Positions 58,088 through 64,000 of a stretch of DNA of 64,000 nt are shown here, one piece after another. The translations under genes and the position numbers were made by a program. Each line of letters begins with the position of its first letter. The first letter of the stretch is position 1. Location of the stretch: NCBI RefSeq assembly GCF_000243695.2, contig NZ_AHMN02000004.1, positions 372,001 through 436,000 of the forward strand, written 5' to 3'. Under the pieces are notes generated by a model, which saw nothing but the letters and a program-made list of their open reading frames with translations, made no database searches and was not told the origin of the DNA. The DNA comes from Leptospira kirschneri serovar Cynopteri str. 3522 CT. GTDB lineage: Bacteria; Spirochaetota; Leptospiria; Leptospirales; Leptospiraceae.

Positions 58088-59104
58088 TTGAATTCTTTAC
58101 AAAAATTCCTTCTTTCTTCGGGAAACATTCAAATCGTTTCTCTCGAAACTCATACAAAACTTTCGATCTTACGAGACGATCGTTTGGCTCTCGGTATGGG
58201 GACAAAGTTTCGAAAGTTTTTTGGCATTCATTCCGCGTTGCAAGTTCAAAATGTCAAAAAAGTAGTTCTTCAAGGGGAATTACACAGTAATGCGTTAGCC
58301 GCGTTTTGTTTTTTGTTTCATAATTTCGGATACGAGGTTCGATCAATCGCCTATACCCGCGATCCAAAGAGGGTTAGTGCAAATTCTATTTTTGTAAAAT
58401 GGAATTCTCACAAATTAGAAATTTTTCCTTCTCGTGGCGAATGGAAGAAAAAAATTCAAATTCTCTCTGAGTTTTTACCAGACTTGCAGTATACATTTTC
58501 GAAGACCGATGCTGCAACAAGTCAAAACGCCAGAACCGATTCCATTTTGAAACATGATCGTATACCTTTAAATATTCAGAAAATTATAGAAAAAGATATT
58601 ATATTTGGATCTATTTTGATTCCGGAATATGGAATGAGTCTGGAAGCGGCGGAAGGTTTAAATTCTCTTTGGAGGCAGATTCAAGTTTCTGAATATGATC
58701 GTTTGGTCTTGGATCTTGGTTCTGGTCTTACTTTTCTTTCTGCAAAAAAGTATTTTGGAAATTCAATTCCGATTTATGGAGTAAATATTGGTCTTCCTAA
58801 AAAGAAGATGTTAAACTGGTTAGAGCGAAAAAGAAATTCATTAGGCTTCTCTAAAGTAGAGATCGAGGTAGAAGAAATTTTAGAAATTTCTAATTTGGGT
58901 GGTTTTGGATCTAAAAATAGTATTATTTTAAAATATTGTAATTCTTTTTATGAAAAATATAAAATTCCTTTGGAGCCTATTTATTCCGGTAGATCTTTAT
59001 ATACAATAGAATCTTTGATTCAAAACGGTTTATGGAAAGGACGTACACTTTATTTACATCAGGGAGGGCTTTGGAATTTTTTAGATCATTTTATAGATGC
59101 TTAA
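58088..59104 (+). CDS. PLP-dependent enzyme, D-cysteine desulfhydrase/ACC deaminase-like
   Basis: 338 residues from a TTG. The PLP-lysine region GTKFRKFFGI corresponds to GNKxRKL of the ACC deaminase/D-cysteine desulfhydrase family; GELHSNALAAF matches the GGxxSNHxxA motif that holds the phosphate, and the C-terminal EPIYSGRSLYTIESLIQNGLW then HQGGLW match the substrate-pocket loop (DPVYTGKxxxGL... HTGG). So it is a member of the fold-type II PLP family. The substrate is uncertain because the motifs are divergent: S/T residues near the pocket differ from both named enzymes. Confidence 0.78.
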   Translation: MNSLQKFLLSSGNIQIVSLETHTKLSILRDDRLALGMGTKFRKFFGIHSALQVQNVKKVVLQGELHSNALAAFCFLFHNFGYEVRSIAYTRDPKRVSANSIFVKWNSHKLEIFPSRGEWKKKIQILSEFLPDLQYTFSKTDAATSQNARTDSILKHDRIPLNIQKIIEKDIIFGSILIPEYGMSLEAAEGLNSLWRQIQVSEYDRLVLDLGSGLTFLSAKKYFGNSIPIYGVNIGLPKKKMLNWLERKRNSLGFSKVEIEVEEILEISNLGGFGSKNSIILKYCNSFYEKYKIPLEPIYSGRSLYTIESLIQNGLWKGRTLYLHQGGLWNFLDHFIDA

Positions 59105-59975
59105 TGTAAATTTTATATAACAAAATTAAAATTTTTTTAAAAGTATAAGTTCCTACAGTTTATTTTTAATGATAAATATGAAATTTTGTACTTTGATGTG
59201 ATTAAGTAATCATAGATAAGTTTTAGAATGATTCTTTAGTAATTCATTGTTTAATTTTTTATATTTTAAATAGGTAGTGAGATTTTGTTTTACGTTAGTA
59301 GACTACCTATAATGTCTAATATGTTGTATTAACAAATATTTGATATTTGAACGTATCCATACATACTTTACTTAAAAATCTGATAGAGAACAGATATTAT
59401 AACATGATAGTAAATTCTTTAGTTTTGTATGTTAAAGGATATGAATTTAGAAAGAGAAAAAACTTATTATGATAAGTGATAGGATAGAAAATGACCTATC
59501 CTAAAAATATTAAATATTCCTCAGATAATAAAATGAAAATTTTATTGACAATGATGAAATATACTCTAATAGGTAGGTTATATAAATTAGAATAAAATTG
59601 TTATTCGAGGAATAGAAATAAAAAAAATGTCTTTTTGTGTTAATTTATGTTTTTATCAGTATGTAGAACCAAGTAAATCCATTACTTTAGTAGACATATT
59701 AGACATTATCGGAAGTTACTTATCTTGTTCCAAAGAAATTATATTATTGAGCATGAAAATGGTCAGTGGTTCTGAAATACGACCTGCTCTAATTTATGCC
59801 TAAGAAAATAAAAATTGAAGAATTAAAAACGTCATTCACGGCGTTTACAAAAAGCATTGGTATCTTTAAAGCTGAAGGTTGGATATCGCAGAGAATTTTC
59901 CTATCTACAGGTTTTCTAAAAACCTCTCATAACCAAATTTCTTATTCTTACGAAGTTATTTTTCATTAAAATACT
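59105..59975. other. 0.87-kb AT-rich gap with long-range inverted repeat
   Basis: No gene is supported. A 16-bp sequence ATAATGTCTAATATGT (59309-59324) recurs as its perfect reverse complement at 59694-59709, about 370 bases away, and TAGGTAGT/ACTACCTA (59271-59278 with 59302-59309) forms a local hairpin beside the first copy. Possibly the remains of a lost element or the footprint of one that moved. Confidence 0.5.
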
Positions 59976-60701
59976 ATGTCCTTTTTTTCATCTAAATTAG
60001 ATTCTCAAAGTGAAAATCGAGTTGCTTTTGTGGGTTGGCATGAAGGTTCCGCTGGTCAGATTCATTCTTGGTTTGAAGAGGCAAATCTGGGAAAAATTGC
60101 TTTTTTTATTCATCCTGAGGATGATCCTCCGGAAATTAAAAAAATTAGTAGAGCAGTATCTCAATTTTCCTATCCAGAAAATGGAAAATTTAAGAATGTT
60201 CCCCTAATTTGTAAAAAAAATTGGCCTGAATTTTTAGTTCAAAATAAAGTAGATAAAGTATTAGTTACGATTTCTGATCCTGCTGAACGATGGGCGGAAA
60301 TGAAAAAAGCATATGATTCCGGACTTGAGTTAATTAATGCAATTTATCCTTCGACTTTACTTTTAAAGGAATGTCTTTTAGGAAAAAACATTATCATACA
60401 TCCTAGATCAACGATTGGTTATAGAGCCGAAATTGATGATGGAGTCATTGTTAATATCGGAACGCAGATCGATCATCATTGTAAAATCGAAAAGGCTGTT
60501 ACAATTGATCCAGGAGTTACTCTTGCGGGGAATGTTTTAATAGAGAATTTTTGTACAATTCACACTCGTGCGGTTATCATCAATAGAATTAAAATAGGAT
60601 CCAATTCAATTATTGGTGCGGGAACTGTCATTATACGAGATATAGAACCGAATTCTAAAGTTGTTGGAGTTCCCGGAAAAAAAATTAAAGCGGTTATTTA
60701 A
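59976..60701 (+). CDS. NeuD/PglD-like sugar N- or O-acetyltransferase
   Basis: 241 residues. The N-terminal third looks like a small Rossmann-type domain of the PglD/NeuD family (RVAFVGWHEGSAGQIH in place of a glycine-rich loop, then VDKVLVTISDPAERWAEM). The rest is a left-handed beta-helix with hexapeptide repeats: IIHPRSTIGYRAEIDDGVIVN, IGTQIDHHCKIEKAVTIDPG, and the final VVGVPGKKIKAVI. His in IDHHCKI matches the catalytic His of the family. Enzymes of this type acetylate amino- or deoxysugars for surface polysaccharide or flagellin. No sugar gene is adjacent in the window. Confidence 0.85.
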   Translation: MSFFSSKLDSQSENRVAFVGWHEGSAGQIHSWFEEANLGKIAFFIHPEDDPPEIKKISRAVSQFSYPENGKFKNVPLICKKNWPEFLVQNKVDKVLVTISDPAERWAEMKKAYDSGLELINAIYPSTLLLKECLLGKNIIIHPRSTIGYRAEIDDGVIVNIGTQIDHHCKIEKAVTIDPGVTLAGNVLIENFCTIHTRAVIINRIKIGSNSIIGAGTVIIRDIEPNSKVVGVPGKKIKAVI

Positions 60702-60792
60702 TAAATTAACGAGAAGTTTAATTTAAAAAATAAAAAAAGAATGAGCCTACTGAAATTAAACTAAGCCTTGCCATTATTAAATTTGCGTTTTG

Positions 60793-61095
60793 TTAGCGGC
60801 TGGCCGTCTTTATAATATTAACGTGTATGATGTTCTCTTTTGTCAGAAATGAAGTGAACCAAATATTTTTGAGTCCCTTAAGTTTTGTTGGTCTTTCTCC
60901 ATCTTGAATTTCTTTCTCGAGTCTCTTTAGTTTGTTCAATGTTAGATGTTTGATTTCAAGTCTGTCCCTGGTCAAGATTTGAGTCCATGAATTTAAAGCT
61001 GTTTTCAAGTCTTTTGCTTTTACTTGAGAACAATAAGTCCCACCCATAAACTCCATTACAAAGGTATATGTTCCGAGTTTTTTTATTTGTTTCAT
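60793..61095 (-). CDS. Small hypothetical protein
   Basis: 100 residues from the ATG at 61095, preceded by AGGACAAG. The start (YTFVMEFMGGTYCSQVKAKDLKTALNSW) has the pattern of a small beta-hairpin/helix domain sometimes seen in uncharacterised bacterial proteins, followed by a basic helical tail. It could be an orphan of a toxin-immunity type, but nothing shows this. Accessory region next to other uncharacterised genes. Confidence 0.5.
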   Translation of the reverse strand: MKQIKKLGTYTFVMEFMGGTYCSQVKAKDLKTALNSWTQILTRDRLEIKHLTLNKLKRLEKEIQDGERPTKLKGLKNIWFTSFLTKENIIHVNIIKTASR

Positions 61096-61556
61096 CTTGT
61101 CCTAATAGTCCGACTATGCAGCGTGAGAATTTGGCCCTTATCTGTTTTAGAATGTAATAGTCGAAAGATTTTATTGTTTCACTATATATATCATGAAATT
61201 TTCAAAATGGTCTGTGGAAGAATTTTGGTCGATTGTTTGAATATTCAATTTATTGTATGTCTCAACGGAAAAATTTTTTAACTTAAAGTTCGGCGTAAGA
61301 AAATCAGGGTGAATAAAAAACTCAGGTGCTTGCTCTCTATGAATCGCAGCATAATAATTGCTTTCGCATTGGTAATACAGAAATTCACGTTTTTTAAATT
61401 CTTCTCGTTTTAGTATAAAATTTGAAAGTAGTTTTAAATATGGTCTTACTTTTTCGCTTTTTTATTTTAAGAATCTATTCTGTTAAATCCGTTTCCAATT
61501 TTTTTGAATATTCTCTGGAATAAATATTCTAAATTCCATTTTAAAAATAGATTTCG
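61096..61556. other. Gap with a degenerate repeat fragment
   Basis: Contains a fragmentary relative of the hairpin repeat (61288-61373: CGTAAGAAAATCAGGGTGAA, then ATTGCTTTCGCATTGG), lacking the inverted arms. No gene otherwise. Confidence 0.5.
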
Positions 61557-62291
61557 TTAGGTTTTATTTTTTTTTAGATGTGATAAATTAGAAACAATTT
61601 TAAGGAGTTTATCGGATTGAAATCTTGAAAAAATTTTTAAAATTTGTTCTTTAATTTCTTCAGAACTGGATTGAAGAATTCGAATCAAAGGTTCATAATC
61701 ATTAATTTTAAAACCAAAACTAAGAAGATCGTCTATCGAATCTAAAATTGAAATCTTTTCGCCTTCATTTTGAGTCTGATTGAATTTAGAAATCAAAGAA
61801 TAATATTTATTTTCTTTTAACTTGTTGTTAAAAGCAAGTCCTTTGGGTAAACAAGCAGGACAAAGACATCTAGGTTTAGAATGTGCCTCCGGAAAATAAC
61901 GCCAACCGATTGTCTGAGGAAGATTTTTGATCTTTAGAATTTCTTTTTTAGTTACTTTTCTAGGAAGAACGATTTGAAAACCTAGTTTGTTTTCTGTAGA
62001 TAATAAAAGTTGGGTGGATTCGATTGCGGAAGAAAGTATCAGTTTCGAAGTGTAATTTCCAGACCAGACCGGTTCCAAATCCGGTATTTTGAAATAAATT
62101 CCGATAACTGGTCCGTTCGAAAATCTCTTTATTTCCCTCAACCATTGGTGTGTAATCCAAAAATCAGGAATGACAGGCATACAAAAAACTCCTTTTCGAA
62201 CGTTTTCATAATGGATCGAAGAAGTTTTGATACCCGATCTAAAAATCGAGTTTTTGTTTTGTAAAGAAGTGAGATGTAAAAACACGCTCAT
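61557..62291 (-). CDS. Uncharacterised protein with CxCPxC motif and HEAT-like tail
   Basis: 244 residues. The N-terminal domain begins HLTSLQNKNSIFRSGIKTSS and GVFCMPV, reminiscent of enzymes that recognise short substrates with an H-T start, and contains WITHQWLREIKR and LPQTIGWRYFPEAHSKP followed by RCLCPACLPKG, a possible metal-binding knuckle. The C-terminal 80 residues look like short paired helices (HEAT-like). I think this is a conserved family of unknown function; ADP-ribosyltransferase-like architecture is a speculation. Two further uncharacterised frames lie upstream on the same strand. Confidence 0.6.
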   Translation of the reverse strand: MSVFLHLTSLQNKNSIFRSGIKTSSIHYENVRKGVFCMPVIPDFWITHQWLREIKRFSNGPVIGIYFKIPDLEPVWSGNYTSKLILSSAIESTQLLLSTENKLGFQIVLPRKVTKKEILKIKNLPQTIGWRYFPEAHSKPRCLCPACLPKGLAFNNKLKENKYYSLISKFNQTQNEGEKISILDSIDDLLSFGFKINDYEPLIRILQSSSEEIKEQILKIFSRFQSDKLLKIVSNLSHLKKNKT

Positions 62292-62313
62292 AAATATTTA
62301 TAAGAACCGTTTT

Positions 62314-62763
62314 TTAAATTAAAGTTATTTTCTGAAAACATTTAAAAAATTTATATATTAAAATATTTTGATATATCTTGGTTAATCCAAAAATATCTTT
62401 TATTCTTTTTAAAAGGAATATTGCAATTTCTTTCATCGGATTTAATTTCCATTGTAAATAATCCATACGAGGTAAAATTTTTTCTAGAAGTGGATTGTAT
62501 TCTGCAATCCAGTAGCGCCAGTTCCGAATTTCTTTTTCACCTTCGATGATCGATTTAAAATAGGGAATATACAAATTTAAAAGTTTTTTTCTTTGTGTTA
62601 AGTCAAATTGATTTAAATCTACAGGTACAATTGATTTTTTTACTTCAACGTCCCATCCTCCTACTTTAGAAAAATATTGATGAGCGTGTTTTTCAATTAT
62701 ATCATCGTTTGCACGCCAAGAATGAAGTGTATCTTTTTCAGGATCATGAAAAAAAAAGCTCAT
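62314..62763 (-). CDS. Uncharacterised protein, C-terminal part (frameshifted)
   Basis: 149 residues from the ATG at 62763, which lies inside a T9/A9 tract region. The sequence opens FFFHDPEKDTLHSWRANDDI and continues with an alpha-helical body with a basic C-terminus. The segment just before it in another frame (62744-62908) ends TIEGHELFFS, and a one-base change in the tract (9 to 8) would join them as ...GHELFFHDPEKDT..., so the two probably belong to one gene. Function unknown. Confidence 0.5.
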   Translation of the reverse strand: MSFFFHDPEKDTLHSWRANDDIIEKHAHQYFSKVGGWDVEVKKSIVPVDLNQFDLTQRKKLLNLYIPYFKSIIEGEKEIRNWRYWIAEYNPLLEKILPRMDYLQWKLNPMKEIAIFLLKRIKDIFGLTKIYQNILIYKFFKCFQKITLI

Positions 62764-62908
62764 GACCTTCGATCGTTCTATCGCCAAATTCATAATTTCT
62801 TATATACGTATATGTTTCTCCTTTATGAAAATTATTGAATGTTTTTTTTGCTTTGTATTCCATTCCTTCTATAAATAATAGGATCGATCGATTGTTAAAT
62901 AGTTTCAT
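62744..62908 (-). CDS. Uncharacterised protein, N-terminal part (frameshifted)
   Basis: 54 residues from the ATG at 62908. The beginning MKLFNNRSILLFIEGMEY then GETYTYIRNYEFGDRTIEGH has an ordered small-domain look, and it breaks off within the A/T tract at 62749-62757. The longer upstream frame (start 63019) adds residues without clear character. Probably the first part of the preceding entry, separated by a single-base slippage. Confidence 0.45.
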   Translation of the reverse strand: MKLFNNRSILLFIEGMEYKAKKTFNNFHKGETYTYIRNYEFGDRTIEGHELFFS

Positions 62909-63331
62909 TGTAATGATGTAGCAGTAGTGGAGGGAATCCTGAAAAAGTTCATGAATAGACACGAAAATGTTGATTGATGAAGCTCGTAGGGTGATATACG
63001 AAATTTTGAATGTATCCAAGTGTGTTTGTTTTCAGAAAGTGTAAATTCTTTTTACTCTCGAAAATAATAGAGAATGTTTGAAAATAAAATAGAAACATTT
63101 TTGAGTGAAACTAAAAATGTATTTCAAGAAGATAGTTTCTATTAGATTTCCACCTTTTGGTAAAAAGGTAAAAGTTTGACCACGGAAAATATTTAGAACT
63201 TATCTCAAAATTTCAAAACGTGGAAACTCACACAACTTTTCGTGGTAGAAAGACCGGTATAGATCACTTCAAGCACGTAAATCTGTGGGAATTCCTACGT
63301 TTTGGTACAATTTTTGAATTTCTGATTACAT
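62909..63331. other. Gap with short motifs next to sdhB
   Basis: No gene. Contains a GTGGAAACTCACACAA copy near 63220 and a TGTGGGAATTCCTACGT copy near 63285 of the dispersed short motif. Confidence 0.5.
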
Positions 63332-64000
63332 TCAAGAAAGAATATAATCCAGATTCATCGTACGGATAAAATCCCTCTTAATCGATTTAGGACAAACCGC
63401 TTCACATTCGTATTGGTTTGTGCAGTTTCCGAAACCTTCCGCGTCCATTGCGTTGATCATCTTTTTCACGCGCTCTTTTTGTTCTACTTTTCCTTGAGGT
63501 AAAAGACCTAAATGGGTGATCTTTGCGGAAACGAACAACATCGCACTCGCGTTTTTACAAGAAGCTACACAAGCACCACAACCTATACAAGTAGCTGCGT
63601 CCATCGCAATATCCGCATCCACTTTAGGAATTGGGTTTGCGTTTGCGTCTGGTGCTCCACCCGTGTTTATGCTAATAAAACCTCCGGATTGGATGATTCG
63701 ATCAAACGCGCTTCTATCTACTACGAGGTCTTTGAGAACGGGGAAAGCCTTGGCTCTCCATGGTTCCACATAAACGGTGTCCCCGTCTTTGAAAGAACGC
63801 ATGTGTAACTGACAAGAAGTAACTCCTTGATGGGGTCCGTGTGCCTGTCCGTTGATCATCAGATTGCAGGAACCGCAGATTCCTTCTCTGCAATCGTGTT
63901 CGAATGCGATTGGGTCTTCTCCTTTCGTAATTAGTTCTTCGTTGACTACGTCGAGCATTTCTAAAAAGGACATGTTCGGAGAAATATCTTTCGCGTCGTA
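63332..64000 (-). CDS. sdhB: Succinate dehydrogenase/fumarate reductase iron-sulfur subunit, 5' end outside window
   Basis: Continuous from the right edge, where the frame reads [12 protein letters not shown] before the ATG at 63973; the true start is beyond 64000. At least 222 residues are visible. Iron-sulfur ligands: [16 protein letters not shown] (2Fe-2S), [13 protein letters not shown] (4Fe-4S) and [13 protein letters not shown] (3Fe-4S). The pattern matches the SdhB of the Bacteroidetes/spirochaete type. It transfers electrons from the flavoprotein to the membrane anchor of complex II. Confidence 0.93.
   Translation of the reverse strand, partial: YDAKDISPNMSFLEMLDVVNEELITKGEDPIAFEHDCREGICGSCNLMINGQAHGPHQGVTSCQLHMRSFKDGDTVYVEPWRAKAFPVLKDLVVDRSAFDRIIQSGGFISINTGGAPDANANPIPKVDADIAMDAATCIGCGACVASCKNASAMLFVSAKITHLGLLPQGKVEQKERVKKMINAMDAEGFGNCTNQYECEAVCPKSIKRDFIRTMNLDYILS

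Noticed and set aside
63512..63808. Rightward frames of 85-98 codons opposite sdhB
   Set aside because: Antisense shadows of the conserved iron-sulfur subunit.

Overview
The window is AT-rich, gene-dense spirochaete DNA and most likely comes from a pathogenic Leptospira (L. interrogans or a close relative). The basis is the divergent perR / ankyrin-catalase arrangement with clpB about 20 kb further on, a DUF1564-type protein of the kind I know from Leptospira, spirochaete-style lipoproteins, and many dispersed non-coding repeats between genes. Species assignment rests on remembered gene order and was not tested by a search.

Region by region. 1-8.4 kb: a rightward cluster with a partial membrane protein, a STAS/zinc-ribbon protein, the lipid II flippase murJ, a DUF167 protein and a giant exported aromatic-repeat protein split by a one-base frameshift in an A tract. 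8.7-10.5 kb: leftward patatin-like and PlsC-like lipid genes. 11.2-17.5 kb: a signalling operon of CheR, a CheB methylesterase domain, a hybrid kinase with three receivers, and a receiver-kinase. 17.7-22.0 kb: a patch of different, more GC-rich composition with a truncated membrane gene, a split DUF1566-like gene, a TetR regulator facing an FAD oxidoreductase, and relics including an IS3-type transposase tail. 22.3-25.3 kb: an orphan PD-(D/E)XK nuclease-like protein, an NC/LRAT-like fragment with no good start, and a flagellar rod gene. 25.4-26.4 kb: non-coding, with a MITE-like element and other repeats.

26.4-29.4 kb is the peroxide-defence module: perR, divergent from ankyrin and catalase genes that are translationally coupled. 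30-33.4 kb holds a multi-PAS kinase and a lipase-like lipoprotein. 33.8-39.2 kb is a housekeeping block: leftward folD, an esterase, cysS and an RlmB-type methyltransferase, with asnS divergent. A 33-bp tandem repeat (39238-39424) follows asnS. 39.7-47.2 kb carries a helical-repeat protein, three proteins of unknown role, a DinG-like helicase, a previously uncalled 41-residue MetS-like subunit and its NSS transporter. 47.6-57.7 kb carries clpB, a doubled-HTH regulator, an exported SurA-like lipoprotein with two coupled upstream genes, a STAS protein, a polyprenol/diacylglycerol kinase-like protein and lepA. 58-64 kb carries a PLP enzyme, a NeuD/PglD-type acetyltransferase, several uncharacterised genes including another homopolymer-frameshifted gene, and the 5'-truncated sdhB at the edge.

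Most of the novelty lies in the 17.7-26.2 kb accessory stretch, the small or mis-started genes (MetS-like gene, ATA-initiated rlmB candidate, NC/LRAT fragment), two homopolymer frameshifts, and at least two families of dispersed intergenic repeats. I did not find CRISPR arrays, rRNA genes, tRNA genes or a clear multi-gene defence island.
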